From: Aselliscus stoliczkanus
Lineage: Eukaryota; Chordata; Mammalia; Chiroptera; Hipposideridae
Assembly: GCA_033961575.1 (NCBI GenBank)
Contig: CM066732.1
Coordinates: 55,478,501-55,542,500 of the forward strand
DNA length: 64,000 nt
Reading direction: 5' to 3'
Positions 1 through 12,452 of the stretch are shown in pieces (the stretch's first letter is position 1; each line of letters opens with the position of its first letter). The position numbers and the translations under genes are program-made. A model generated the notes under the pieces. The model did not search any database, had not been told where the DNA came from, and saw only the letters and a list, made by a program, of their open reading frames with translations.

Positions 1-2529
1 AAAGCCTCCTGTCCCGGAGGGATTTCTCACAAAATACAAAATATGGGAAGTGAGGGGACCCTTTACTGCCAGAAAAGAGAACCCGCCCACGCCTGACAGC
101 ACCCACGGGGCTGGATGAGCTCAGGCCCGATGTGCCAGCCACCAGGGCTCCCCCTCTGCAGACACACACGGCGGGCTCAGGGAGGGGAGGACCACAGGAG
201 AAGCCGAAGGGCGTTTACTCAGAGGAGGCCACTTGCGTCCCCTCCATGAAGCTCTGACACCCAGACGCATGAGGCATGCAGCCTTTTGGGACACGGGGAG
301 TGGAGGCGAAGTGATGACAAATGAAAGGCACTCTTGGGCCCTGGCACACAGGCCTAGAATCCAGCAGGAGGGGTGACTATTTACAGGAAACGGCACAGGT
401 TTAAGTTCTCCTAGACGGGTTGGTGCCATGGTGTCCAGGCAGCACGAAAAGCATTAAATAAGGCTCAGCGCTTGTCTAAACCATGCTGCGCGTCCGCATT
501 TTCTGATAGGATCGCTTTCTCTGAGTGGGAGGTTCGCGCAGGCCCCTCCCGGGGGAGTAGAGAGCAGGGCCCACAGTCGCCCTGGGTAATCTGCGCTCTG
601 CTTGTGTATCCAAACCGTATGTCTGGATGGTTGTGATTCTGTGTCACCGGCTGTGCAGTGCTCTCTGTGCTAAGAGCTCGGGAAATAGCACCAGCTCGAC
701 GCACAATCATGTTGGCATTCTGAAGGGGGACCAGGAAGTGTCTGGTGACGTCTGTTGTGGAGACAGCCACCCGGGACATCTCCATCCTTGCCTCCCAGGC
801 AGTGATCCCTTCTGCCCAGCAGGACCCTGTGGACTGGACAGGACCTCAGAGAAGCCCACGTGGTGGGTGAGTGCTGCCTCCAGCCGCAGGCCCGTGAATG
901 CCCCAGGGAGGAAGTCAGGTTGCTGCTGTCGGGAGTTCTCGTACACAAGAGAGGTCCTTTCATTTCCTGCAACCATCGTTCAAAACTAGACTGCGTTACC
1001 TCCCTTCCAGCAAGCTCGTCCCACCATCACGACCTGTGAGCACGACAGGGCTCTCTCACGTGGCCGCAGTGCCCAGAGTTCTCCAGATGTTCCTCTCACA
1101 GAGCCACCTCTCCAGATGTTCCTCTCACAGACATACCTACCACAGCAACTATTCCAACCCTCTCCCGTCCCCAGACTCCACGCTTGGCAAGCGTCCCTGT
1201 CCCCCACTTCATGGAGAAATGACACCGTCGCCTGGGAGCATGTCATCTGCCCAACACAGACCCTGCCAGCCCCCATCCTCCCCCGCCCTCCATCACAGAG
1301 GTGGAGCTGGCGCCCCTCTGCCCAGCTTCTCGGGCTTCCTTCGCTGCTCCTGTTTTTCTGTCTGAGAATGCCCACCCGTCCCCAACCTTAAAACGATCTG
1401 CCCTGCCCCCCATCTGCCCCCTTCTCCTGCCTTTCCGCCTGCTGCCCTCCCCAGTCTGGCTTACAAGAGGCGTGCCCATGACCCATCAGCCAAGGCTTGC
1501 TTTGAGCTGCAGAGAGCTGCAGGGAGAGGGGTTCTGTCATTTCAGGCCAGAGTCGGGCCCCCCACAGGTATCAGTTAAATTCAACTCTGGCCAGTCCAGC
1601 TTCTGCTGCCCGAAGTCTCCCCCTGCGCGCGCCTTCAACTCCCAGCGGCCCCCCAGCTTCTGCTGCCAGAGCCTGGGAAGCACCTTCGAGCCTGCCTTCT
1701 CTACTCGCACCGTCAGGCCTATTGCGCCTGTCCCCAGAGCACACCTAGCCTGTCTCCTCCCACCGCGGACAGCGCATCTCCCCACTGCCTTCCCATGCCA
1801 CTCTCACTCGCCACAACATTGCCCCCGCAGGCTCTGGAGTCACATCTTCTTCAACCTCAAGTGTGCTGGCAGTGCACAGGCCTCACCTTACGGGGAGTCG
1901 GGGCGACCGTAGGGGAACCCAGCAATGCCCAGAAACAGGAAGCACTGCTGACTCTCATAGCTCCAGAAGCCACCAGTGACTCAGGGGGCCATGCCAAGTG
2001 GCACTTCCCAGCATGCTCCCAAACAGGTGTTTCATTTGTATCATTACTGCTTATTTTGTTTCATAGTCGCTTAAGGTCAAATTTTCTGCCTTTAGTTGAG
2101 ACGTTTGAACACTGAAGTTTTCCAGCCGCTTCCCACGGGCAGTTTGCAGACAGCAGTGTGCAGATTGTAAAGTAAGGTCTCTGCTGATGCTGCCAAGTTA
2201 CTGAGCCTGTCACATGGGCCCATGACTCAGGGTCACGTGTAGGCTTTGATGTCTGAAGTTCCTGACAGAGCCTACTGAGAAGCGAGAAGCTTCCAAGGAG
2301 AGACCCAAACACCCGCATCCCCGACCTCAGATTAGCCTCTCTCCACCTTCTGCCTCTCGGGATCCCAAAGTCTAGTGAAACAGCATCAGAGAGCGCCAGT
2401 CCCTCCTGATCTGAAGGCTGCCCTGGCCCAGTGGCCTTGGGAGGGACTAGTAAGAAAAGTTGTACTGAGGAGGCAGGTGCAGAAATGGATGCTGACAGCT
2501 GGGCGGGCATCGGGGCCCTCCAAGTTACT
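1..2529. other. Intergenic DNA, no gene seen
   Basis: I see no gene here. Open frames on both strands overlap each other, lack recognisable domains and look like chance frames in moderately GC-rich DNA. The only local structure I can point to is a short tandem duplication near 1081-1131. It lies far downstream (3') of the TSHZ3 exon. Confidence 0.6.
1081..1131. repeat. Short tandem duplication, period 29
   Basis: The 22-bp block at 1081-1102 recurs without change at 1110-1131. This is a small local duplication with no known function. Confidence 0.8.
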
Positions 2530-3370
2530 GATAAGGCTGTTGTAATTCCAATCCAAAACTTTAGGCTTTGTCTTTGAAACCTGAAAAAATGACTATACGT
2601 GTTGTCTGGAAGAATCAGTGAGCAAAATAGTCAAGTGGAATTTGACAAAACAGAAGTCTTAGGGATGTTTGCAGAAACAGATATTAAACTAGATTCTAAA
2701 ACTACTATAATTGAAATAAAGTGGTGCTGAGCTGGGTGAGCGGGTAGAAGAACACGTAAGACTTCAGCTCATCCTCCACACTGCGGGTGGGACTGCAGGC
2801 CGATGCAGCCACTGTAGAACCCAGTACACAGCGCCCTCAAAATGTAAGAAAAGAACTATCACATGACCCAGCAATCCCTCTTCCGGGTGTCAGCCCGAAG
2901 AATATGAAAACACGAGCTTGAAAAGATAGAAGATGCACCCCTATGTTGATTTCAGCATAAACAGGCAAGATATGGAAGCACCCTAAGTGTCCATGGACCG
3001 ATGACTGGATAAACACGATATATGCACAGCACCGTACTCAACAATAGCAACCATGAAATATGGCCATTTGCAACAAAGTGGATGGACCTTGAGGGTATTA
3101 TGCAGACAGAAAAGGACAAATACCGTATGATTTCATTCATGTGGGATACAAAACAAAAAGAAACAAATGAACAAACAAAAGAAAAACAAACTCAGACAAC
3201 AAATCAGTGGCTACGAGACGGGAAGGAGGTGCAGGGGTGAGAAGCGGGGGACAAACGTATGGCAGTGGGGAGAAGCTAGACTTTTGGCGGTGAGCACGCT
3301 AGTGTCTACACAGGGAATTGGAATGTTAGATACCTGAAACTCACATAATACCATTAACCGATAACACCTC
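2530..3370 (+). repeat. LINE-1 fragment (old, 3' part of ORF2 and 3' end)
   Basis: The plus strand follows the 3' half of mammalian L1 ORF2. It holds the text around 'ggctgttgtaattccaatcc', the 'tcacatgacccagcaatcc' segment, 'gatatggaagcaccctaagt', and the terminal 'gtggatggacctt' and 'ttatgcagacagaaaagga' blocks. Many substitutions and gaps make it an inactive fossil. The style suits the L1MA class, but I cannot fix the subfamily without alignment. Confidence 0.8.
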
Positions 3371-4490
3371 AAGCCAAGCATCAAAAAGTTTAGTTCATGG
3401 TCAGAGGAATATTTCAAACCTCTGGGGGGTCACAATGAGAGACAGTTGTGAAATCCTAAGAATAAATGGACTCATCTCAACTTCACGCCACATCCCAAAA
3501 TAAATTTCAGGTGGATTAAGATTTAAATATACATATACAAAATAACTAGAAGTAAACATAGGTGCAGGCTTATCTGATTTCATGTTGGCAAAATCTCTTA
3601 AATACTATTTTACCATAAAGTAAACTACTGGTAGAAATAACCACATATAAATTACAATCTTCTGCAATGAGCAAAGTTTCAGGCAAATGAGAAACTGAGA
3701 AAAACAATATCTGCAATATATGCAGCAAAGAGTTAATATTCTTAATGCTCTGACATGTCAATGTGGACAAAGGACATGATTAGGAAATTCACAAAAGAAG
3801 TACTAACGGCAAAAATATGAAAAATGTTTAACTTCGCGAGCTGTCAAAGATGTGCAAACTGAAACAATAGCGAAACACAATTTTTCAGCTATTACGTTGA
3901 CAGTTGGAAAAAAAGAAAAAAGATTGTCTGGAGCGTGGGACCATGCACGCATGGATTGTGGGCATGAGCTTAAAGTGATCCAGCTTTCCAGGGGGCTGGG
4001 GCCCGACACCGCAAAGGCTGCCCAGCCCATTTGCACAGCTATGCCTCTGCTGGAAATTTATCCTTAGAAAATAACCATAAATAATGGCAGAGATTTATTT
4101 AAAAGATGTTCCCTGGAAGGTTGTTTATAATAGCAAAAAATTAAAAACAAAATAAATGTCTGACAATATGGAACTGGTTAAATAAATTATGGTGCAGTAT
4201 TAATCCACGACTATAAAAAAGTCACACTGGGAACTATTTAGTGACTTTGGAAAAGGTTCACAATATATAGTTAAATGGCGGGAAAAGTTGCAAAACAACC
4301 TGTACAACATGGTCTTATTTTTTGTTTTTTAAAATGTATTATGTAAATCTATGCATAGAAAAGCCTTTAAGAGGATAACCAAAAGTTAAGGGTGATTATC
4401 TCTGGGAGGCAAGAGTATTGGTGATTTTCATTATTTTCCAAATATTCTGCAATAAAAATGTATTACTTTTGTTAACAATCTTCTTAAAAA
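3371..4490 (+). repeat. Second, older LINE-1 3' fragment
   Basis: A further L1-derived stretch follows directly. It carries the ORF2-end text ('caatatatgcagcaaagag', 'ggaactggttaaataaatta') and a typical L1M 3' tail ('ggtgattatctctgggagg', 'attttccaaatattctgca'). It is more diverged than the piece before it. It may be a separate insertion or part of a rearranged one. No frame is intact. Confidence 0.7.
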
Positions 4491-4699
4491 CATTGGCTTC
4501 TATTTAAATTCTGCATAGAAGCCGGGTCTCAAAAATGGCCTGCAGGGGCCTTTTTTTGGAAATTCTTGCAGCCGGAAATTGGGAAATGCCAGGGCAACCA
4601 TCTGGCCTAACCGAGCTGGGCTAGGAGGCCACACAGGGCCGCACGGCCCGTCGCCACGCCCACTTCCCGCAGCTGCCTCCTCTGCGGAGAGGGAAGCTG

Positions 4700-4995
4700 T
4701 TAGAGACTGGAGGTAGGAATAATAATGGTAAGTAATAAACTTGGTAATATATCAATAGATGACAATAAACATTTATTAAGCACTCGGTATTTTCCAGACA
4801 CCACGCTTTACAGATAACATGCCCATTTAATTTTCTCAAAAATCTTTTGGCAAAGGGCTTATTGTCTGCAATTTACAGATGTGTAAACTGAGACGTGTGA
4901 TGAGGAAAGTCCCCCAAAGTCATGCAGCCCTCAGGCTGCAGGGCAGGGGGCATTTCAAACCCAGGAGAGTCTGACTGCAGAGCCCCCCATCCCCA
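4700..4995 (-). repeat. MIR SINE (ancient), reverse orientation
   Basis: Read on the plus strand, this shows the reverse complement of the MIR consensus: 'acatttattaagcactcggt', then 'ccagacaccacgctttaca', then 'tttacagatgtgtaaactga', then 'caaagtcatgcag'. It is a mammal-wide, pre-eutherian repeat with no coding potential. Confidence 0.8.
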
Positions 4996-6170
4996 GCCTC
5001 GTGTGCTCCCCAAACCCTGCATCCTCACCCCCTCAGTGCCCCCCCAGGCCCTGACTGCCTTTGTGATGCAACCTTGTATTATGTAGGCTGCCTCCAGTGT
5101 GAAAGATTTGTGGCAACTGCATGATGTATGAGGTGCCATTTGTAAAAATATTATTTAGTGGAAAACATGATGTTTTTCCTCCTGATTTACAAGTCGGATT
5201 TATAAATTCGCACATCCCAATATCTGCGTTATATATCTTGCCGCTGATTTATAAAACATGCCTGTAAATCTTCCCGCAAAGTTTTGATTCAGAAATCATT
5301 ATTTTAAGAATTAGATTTAGGTAAAACATTGAGCTGTGGGATAGGGCAGGCAACAGATTTGCATAATGCCAGTGGGAGCTTAGGGTCCTCTGGTGGCTTT
5401 GCAAGTTGTGCCTGGGAACCCCTAAAGAACACGTCCTGATGTGAGGACGTCCTGTCACCCTTCAGCTGCAGCGGACTGCGTCACACAGCCAAAGCCACAC
5501 AGTAATGACCGTCCCGTGAAGCCCCGCTTCTCTCTAATCCAGACCCCCACGTACACGCATGGCGCCCTGACTGGGTTTTCTGGAAGGCCACCTCCATCAC
5601 AGGCTCCTGCACCCCAGAGCCAGGGAGAGTCAGAGCACAGCACCCGCGCTCCCCAGTCCCAGGGAGCCACACCATGTGACCCCCCCCCAAGCCCAGGTCG
5701 CTAAGCCGGGGTGGGTCTGTGAGAGTGGGGCTTCCCTCTGCCGCTGCTCCTGGAATGAAGAGCCCAGATATCAGGGAGAAGACAGGGCCAGTCCCGGGAC
5801 ATGAGACCATGGTTCACGAATGACTGATGGATGAATACATCAGTGAACAAATGAACGAACTTAGTATTTTTTTTTAAGAGCAGAGACCAAAAGATATTCA
5901 ACAGAGAGCAAAAAGTGCCCCATAGTGTGCATGCGTGAGGGAGAAGGGTCCTGTGGGGGCTTTAGAAAGACGCTGGTCCCAGCTGGGCCACAGCCATGGC
6001 CGAGTCCGCCTGGTGGCTGCCACGTGGGGGTGCCTGCCTGGTGTGTCCCGATCTGGCTTTTCTGGAGAATCCCCAAGTCCAGATTTTTATGTTAAATGGC
6101 CCAATTTTAAAGATCAATTTTATTCAGGACTAATTTATAATAGTAAAATTAGCACATTTTAAGTGTAAGG
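4996..6170. other. Intergenic DNA without assigned feature
   Basis: The first half is GC-rich. About 5080-5440 is AT-rich single-copy-looking sequence, followed by GC-rich DNA with a short poly-C run near 5685. No gene or recognised repeat was seen. The AT-rich part could be conserved noncoding DNA, but only an alignment could show that. Confidence 0.45.
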
Positions 6171-8160
6171 GTCAATGTTTGATCACAGTACACACCCATA
6201 CACCCAGTTACGGGGTGTCTCCAGCTCCCCAGAAAGTCCTCTCTGCCCCTTGAAGGACACGCCCTGCCCCCCGCACTGTTCGGGCGAGCTGCAGGTCTGC
6301 TTTCTACCCCTGCATATAAGTTTAGCCTGGTTTAGAATTTAACATAAATGGAATCACACAGAATCATTTTTTCCATTCCACTCGGCATAATGTCTGTGAA
6401 GCCCATCCTTGTTGCTGTATGTTTTCATACTTTGTCCCTTTTTATGGCCGAGTAGTATTCCATTGACACCTGACACTTCACACTTCCTATTTTACAAGAA
6501 AATGAACTTACAATAGTATTCCATTTCTCCTCACATCCTTTCTGTAGCTGTGTTACCTTTTACTTCTCCATGCATGGTAAATGCTACTCTACAATATGAT
6601 AGTTTTTGGTTTTTTAAATCAGTTTTATTCTAAATAAATTTAAATTATAAAAAGGGGAACCACAAAGACCTTTGTCTTCCAGACTCATTTCCAATTCTGG
6701 TGCCTTCTATTCCTTCAATGCAGGTTTAAATTTCCCTTCAGTCTGATAACATCTTTTAGCATTTTTTTTTTGTAGTACAGATACCCTAAAATAAATTTTA
6801 CAAACTTTTGTTTGTTCAGAAAATATCTTTATTTGATCATCATTTTTGGAGGTAATTTTTTCTAGATATAGAAATAGGGGTTGAAATGATAGTTTTCCTT
6901 TTACATTAAAAAAATAATAATTCAATTGTCTCTTAGCTTCTGTTATTTCAGATGTCAGTTCCAGAATTCAGCAGTCAGTTCCTGGTTTCCCCCGGTATAT
7001 AATGTATGCTTTTTATCTGGCTGCTTTCAAGGTTTTCTTAGCTTTGGGCAATGTGACTCTTAAATAGTTTAGTTTATATTTATCTTGTTTGGAGTTGGGT
7101 GAATTTTTCTAACTTAAGTCACTGTATTTCATCTAACTTAGTAAGTTCTCAATCATTATTTCTCAAAATCTTGGTCTGCTCTATTATCACTGTCTTCTCT
7201 GGCTGGGGCTCAAATTTCTTATTTGTAAGACCAGTAGTACTCCTATTTTTGCTTCAACGTATCTTTACATTATTCAAAAATTTCAAGAACTCAAAGAGCA
7301 TTTGTTTATATGGGTTATATCTATTGATGTTTACTGTATTGGAAACTGAAACTCAGAAATTCTTTATTGACTTATTTTTAAATAATAGTAATAATGACAG
7401 GAAGGAGAAAGAGGAGGAAAAGGGGGCCATTACATGTTAACATAAATAACAGATTCTTAATGGAGAAAACCATTTTAGAAAAGTGTTAGAAAAGTTCATC
7501 TTATATTTTTACAGACTGTTTTTCTGGCTTAATAAATAAAAGAGAGCTAAATTCTTATTCCACATCCATCTGCTGTGACTTCACACATCATGTACCCTCT
7601 GATAACCTCCCCCTATAAACAAAGGGAAGTAGGGAGGGCAAGGGATATCTTAGTATCTCTCACACTGTGGGTTTTCTGGAATGGTCTCGGGGACTCTCGC
7701 TCTTTGAGAACTGTTCTTAGGCAATTTATTATTTTCACACAGGTCCCTAAGGTTCTGTTCATTTTCATTTTTTTCAATCCTTTTTGTCTCTGCACTTCTG
7801 GTTGTAAAATGTCTATTGATCTGTAAACAAGATTTTTTTCTTTGTCCACTTAAAATCTTCTGTTAAGTCGGGTGATTTTTATTTTACTTACAATTTTCAG
7901 TTCTAAAATTTCCATTTGGCTCTTTTTTATATAGTTTACATTTTTCTGCTCAAATTCTTTTCACTCATTAAGGCAATATTTTCCGTTAGTTATTTGACTA
8001 TAATTATCATAGCTGCTTTAAAGTCTGCTAGCTCCAGCGTCTGGGCCATCTCACATTTAGTTTCTATTGACCACATTTGCCTTATCCCTGGACCATATTT
8101 TCCTGTTCTTTTGTATGTTTTGTGATGTTTTATTGAATACTGTACACTAAAAAGGACCTG
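6171..8160 (-). repeat. Ancient L1 / HAL1-like remnants, reverse orientation
   Basis: Several reverse-oriented L1-type blocks are recognisable. Near 6360-6470 there is the complement of an L1 3' end ('ggccgagtagtattccatt'). About 6600-7100 resembles reversed old L1/HAL1 ORF1 text ('gtatataatgtatgcttttt', 'ggctgctttcaaggttttct'). About 7900-8150 resembles reversed old L1 5' text ('gctgctttaaagtctgctag'). All frames are broken. It may be several insertions rather than one, and subfamilies are not resolved. Confidence 0.6.
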
Positions 8161-9050
8161 TTGCAGAGAGCCTGGGTTCTGTACCTTCCTCCAGGGATGT
8201 GATATTGTTTCATTACTGCTGGCAGATCAGCGAGAACTTCCACTGGTTTTGTGTTGTGCTTGTTAATGCGAATTCATGGAAAATCCAAGGTATTTCTGGG
8301 CCACTCTAACTTGGACTCAATGTCCAAACCCCCTCCCTGCTCAGGATATCTTGTTGGGACTTGAATTTAGATGTTGGTGGGGCAAATCGAGAGCACTCCT
8401 TAGACTTAGGACGCAAGCTTTCTGGTGGTGCAGTGGGTGTCTGGGGAGTTAGGAGGTGTTGAAGAGGCCTCCTCGCTCTGACAGGATGCAGAGCCAACAT
8501 GCAGCCCACAGGCTGCTCTTCCTGCATCACTGCTCGGACGCTGGAGGCTGTGTTGTGACCTCAGTCCCCTAGGAGCTGCTGCCTGGTCAGCCCTGGGTGA
8601 CATGGCCCGCAGCCATGGACTTGGGTGGGACTCTCACATAGTTCCTCTCCTCTGATGCTCCAGTGTGCAGACTCCAGGCACTGGAGATGACCCAAGCTCT
8701 GACCTCTGCACCTTCAGCTCAGCAGGACCGCCATGCTCTGCTCAGACACCACCTGGCTGTGCTGTGGTTGGAACTTGTCCCCAAGCAGGGGTCTAAGTGA
8801 CAGGGAGCTCGTGAGCTTCCTTCTGTCAGTGTCACTGGTTTATGTTATTTATTTTGTGTTGCCTGAGCACAGTTGTCATATACTGTGTGTAGTTTTATAG
8901 CTGCTTACGGCAAGAGAAATAGCCTAGTGCCAGTTACCTCATCGGGGTTGGAAGTGGGAGTCTTCCAATTTTTTTCATATTGGCAATGACCCTTGAAAAA
9001 AGTCTAAGCACAGCTATAGCTCATGGGCCACCTGTTAGGTTACATTCTCA
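8161..9050. other. Intergenic DNA without assigned feature
   Basis: No gene is visible. The text is mixed in composition and without tandem structure. It may hold further decayed repeat, but I cannot name any. Confidence 0.4.
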
Positions 9051-9190
9051 CTTTGCAAAATGTGGTCTTTAGTGGAGCAGCATCTACGTGACCTGGGAGC
9101 TCATAGGAAGTGCAGAGTCTCAGGCCCCAGTGCAGACACACAGACCAGAGTCAGCGATGCAGCCAGATCCCGACGGCATCTGGTTAAAGT
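9051..9190 (-). repeat. MER5A-like hAT-Charlie DNA transposon fragment
   Basis: The stretch 'aatgtggtctttagtgga', 'agcagcatctacgtgacctg', 'ggagctcataggaagtgcag' and 'agtctcaggccccag' matches the familiar MER5A non-autonomous hAT element in reverse orientation. Only one end is clear. It encodes nothing. Confidence 0.7.
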
Positions 9191-9950
9191 GCCTGCACCA
9201 GCTGCTCAGGAACCAATAGTAGGAACCACATGAAATACATGTCCCCGGGCGCTGTCCTGAGCCATGGAATCAGAGCCAATAAGGTAATAATTGCTGTCAC
9301 CAGGAGCCCTGGGGGTGCTGAGCTAGCCTCTGAGGCTGGAGGCTCACTGGACCCAGGGTCCCAGTGCCCTGAGGGGATCTGCCCTGTACTGCCACGTCGA
9401 TCTGATTCCAAGTAGACAACTATCCAAAGAACGTAGGCCGCAGAAATGATGACACAGGTAATCGTATTTCCCCAAGGACTTTTAGGCCCCGTTTCTGACA
9501 CCCGACTCATCCACTTATCCACGCGGGCAGTCAGTGACTTCCACTCACCGTGACAACTCTGTTTTTCAATGCTTCACTTAAAATTTGCCTCGGCCAGGAA
9601 GTCCTCCTCAGCCAACCTGTCTGAAGCCCTCATTAAAGTGAGGCTATTTCTATAGCCGAAAATACAGCTACATGGCCATGTATACGAACTATGTATGTCT
9701 ACTGGCCACTGACTGACTTCTCTCCCACCACGTGGAGATGAGCCACAGCCCGAACCTGCCTCTGTGATTTTAGCAAATTGCAGTTTGGGCATCAGCACAT
9801 CCCAATCTACACTGTTAACTCGACCCATGATCATGGTACCATTTACAAACATTATGCAAAACAAGTCCCTGGCAGGAGATCCAAGGTGGTGGGGCAGGTA
9901 AACACCAGGCCAGCGGCCTTCTGTGGACGCACTGACATTAAAGCTAAGTT
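9191..9950. other. Unassigned segment before the L1-like element
   Basis: The minus strand holds two medium open frames (9184-9522 and 9574-10071). The first includes a hydrophobic stretch, as a membrane segment would. I do not recognise either protein. The second runs into the neighbouring L1 5'UTR, which argues that it is not a gene. Treat as unexplained: possibly an unrecognised decayed repeat, possibly chance. Confidence 0.35.
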
Positions 9951-10639
9951 GCAGAATAGTCAACCTGGAGAACCATCTGAAGTCCAGCCAAACAGAAGTC
10001 CTATAACTACATAAAGAAGGAGCGACGCTGAGACTGGTAGGAGGGGCGGAGACACAAAAAGGATCCCACACCTGCGGTGGATGAGAATCAGGTAGGATAT
10101 CTCAGCCACAGGGATTTCCCCCAGAGGAGCGAGGGACCCCAGCCCCCCACACCGGCCTCCCCAGCCCAGAGTACCGGTACCAGGGAGAGGAGCCCCCACA
10201 ACACCTGACTGAAAACAGGGGGGCCTCTGACTGTCCGGGTGGGATGGAGGCTGCAGGAAACCCAGAGGGCCTCTTAAACAGCCCGCGCACAGACTGGCTC
10301 GCTCGCAGGCACTCACCTTGGGCTCCAGCGAAGGGACAGCAACTCGAGGGGCATCAGAGGCAGATGGGGGACAGACTGAGGAGTGAGGCTTTGAGATGAG
10401 GGCTGGAGAAAAGTCGCCATTCTCCCTGTGTTGAGCCCTCCTCCCGGGCGGCTTGACAACGGGCGCCGTCTTTCCTCTGTTGAGCCCGCCCCCTACGCTT
10501 CCAGCCAAATCTGAATCTGATTGGCCTGTTGAGCTCCTCAGCTCTGCCCTGCTGATTAACTGGGCCTCTGCCCCACCCAACTCTCCCAACACCAGAGGCA
10601 CTTTCTCTCTGAGCAGCCAGACCCACCTGCATTGCACTA

Positions 10640-11283
10640 GAAGGAATCACCAGCAGACTAGATGAAGCTGAGGATCGAATCAGCAATTTGGATGACAAGG
10701 TAGCAGAAAACACCCCATTGGAACATCAAAAAGAAGAATCCCCAAAAATGAGGATAGTTAAGGGGCCTCTGGGACAACATCAAATGTAACAACATTGGCA
10801 TCATAGGGGTACCAGAAGGAGAAGAGAGAAAGCAAGGGATTGAGAACCTATTCGAAGAAATAATGACTGAAAACTTTCCTAAACTGGCAAAAGAAATAGA
10901 CATATAAGCACAGGAAGTGCAGAGTCCCAAACAAGATGAACCCAATAAGGCCCCCACCAGGACACATCATAATTAAAATGGCAAAGTTTAAAGACAGAGA
11001 GAGTACCCTAAAAGCAGCAAGAGAAAGACAACTAATAACTTATAAGGGAGCTCCAATAAGACTGTCAGCTGATTTCTCAACAGAAACTTTTCAGACCAGA
11101 AGGGATTGGCAGGAAATATTCAATGTGATGAAAAGCAAGGACCTACAACCAAGATTGCTCTACCCAACAAAGGTATCATTTAGAATCAAAGGACAGATAA
11201 AGAGCTTCCCAGACAAGAAAAAGCTAAAGGAGTTCATCACCACCAAACCAGTATTTCAAGGAATCTTAGAGGGACTTCTTTAA
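10640..11283 (+). pseudogene. LINE-1 ORF1 remnant (RNA-binding protein)
   Basis: L1 ORF1 encodes a coiled-coil RNA-binding chaperone of the L1 particle. The region near 10650-10700 matches the end of the coiled coil, 10790-10870 the start of the RRM-like domain, and 10936-11283 the C-terminal domain as an open frame of 115 codons ending in 'GILEGLL' plus stop. Frame breaks upstream (a stop near 10905 and loss of most of the N-terminal part compared with the copy at 38.8-39.8 kb) make it non-functional. Confidence 0.8.
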
Positions 11284-11309
11284 GACAGGGAGAAAAAAGG
11301 TCAAAATTA

Positions 11310-11930
11310 TGAATAATAAAATGGCAATAACTACATATCTATCAATAATTACTTTCAATATAAATGGATTAAATGCTCTAATCAAAAGACATAGGAAGGC
11401 TGAATGGATAAGAAAACAAGACTGCCTACAGGAGACTCACTTCAGATTGAAAGACACACACAGATGGAAAAAGTAAAGGGATGGAAAACGATGTATCATA
11501 AAAATTAAAATGGAAAAAAAAAAAGCCTGGAGTAGCAATAGTTATACCAGACAAAGCAGACTTTACAACAAAGGCTATAAGAAGAGATGAAGGACCCAGT
11601 ATTCCCACTTCTGGGTTTTTATCCAAAGAAACACAAAATGCTACTTCGAGGTGACGTGTGCATCCATATGTTCATTGGAGCACTGTTTACAATGGCCAAG
11701 ATGTGGAGGTAGCCTGGGTGTCTGTCGATGGATGAATGGATGAAGAGGAGGTGGTGCATATATACAGTGGAATATTGCTCAGCCAGGGAAGGGAATGGGT
11801 TCTTGCCATGTGTGGTGACATGGATGGACCTGGAGGATATTGTGCTGAGTGGAGTATGTCAGACAGAGAAAGACAGATGCAATGAGGTATCACTTACATG
11901 TGGAATCTAAGAAACAAACTAAAACAGAAA
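11310..11930 (+). pseudogene. LINE-1 ORF2 stub joined across a large deletion
   Basis: After ORF1 the text encodes the beginning of the ORF2 endonuclease region, with recognisable 'FNINGLNAL' and 'LQETHF' motifs near 11350-11445. It continues to the 'AGVAIVIPDK' block near 11530, then passes at about 11590 straight into the ORF2 C-terminal part ('IPTSGFLSKE'-like text). That part continues to 'tggatggacctggaggatat' near 11822. Most of the endonuclease and the whole reverse transcriptase are missing, and frameshifts occur. Confidence 0.75.
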
Positions 11931-12024
11931 CAAACTCACAGAGAACATTTTGATGGTTGTCAGATGGGAGGGAGATTGAGGGAGGTTGGTGAAAAAAGGG
12001 GAAGGGATTAAGAAGTACAAATTG

Positions 12025-12437
12025 AACAGGCCTAGTGGCTTGTTGCTTAAGAGTTGACTTGGGACGCCAGCACTGAGCAGCAGGGCCCCAGTTCAGATCC
12101 CACATGAGGGTCAATGACACTGCCCTCTACAGCTAAGATGGTGAACAACAGCTCCACCTGGAGCTGGGCTGCCATGATTGCTGGCAATGTCGTAGGCTGC
12201 AGTGGGGGTGCCATGAGCTACTTACTGTATGTGGCTGGCAGCCGCCGTGAGCCGCCATTAGTGGCCATCCAAGGGCCAGCAACCAATCTGCCTCACCCAG
12301 GAAGAGCGCAATGATCACAATACCAACATGGGCCAGTGAAGCAACGTCCTCCACAACTAGACTGAAGAACAAAAGGACAGCAACTTGTCTGTTCCCCTTC
12401 CCCGATTCCCCAATAAAAACTTTAAAAATAAAAACAA
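12025..12437 (+). mobile_element. Composite tRNA-derived SINE, nested in the L1 3'UTR
   Basis: A perfect 15-bp target-site duplication (12010-12024 and 12438-12452) brackets the insert, so both ends are exact. The first 110 bp or so match the shorter SINE at 47280-47389: a tRNA-like head, 'ttcagatcccacatgaggg' around the B box, and 'tgacactgccctc'. A further body of about 290 bp follows that the short copy lacks. The tail is 'ccccaataaaaacttt' with an A-rich end. The 3' structure suits L1-driven retroposition. Apparent frames inside it are not genes. I cannot name the family. Confidence 0.85.
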
Positions 12438-12452
12438 AAGAAGTACAAATTG

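Noticed and set aside
9960..10637. A 225-codon minus-strand frame
   Set aside because: It is antisense to the L1 5'UTR. The corresponding 5'UTR in the second L1 copy gives a related but different frame, so it follows the repeat and not a host gene.
12114..12314. A 66-codon plus-strand frame
   Set aside because: It lies wholly inside the SINE defined by exact target-site duplications.
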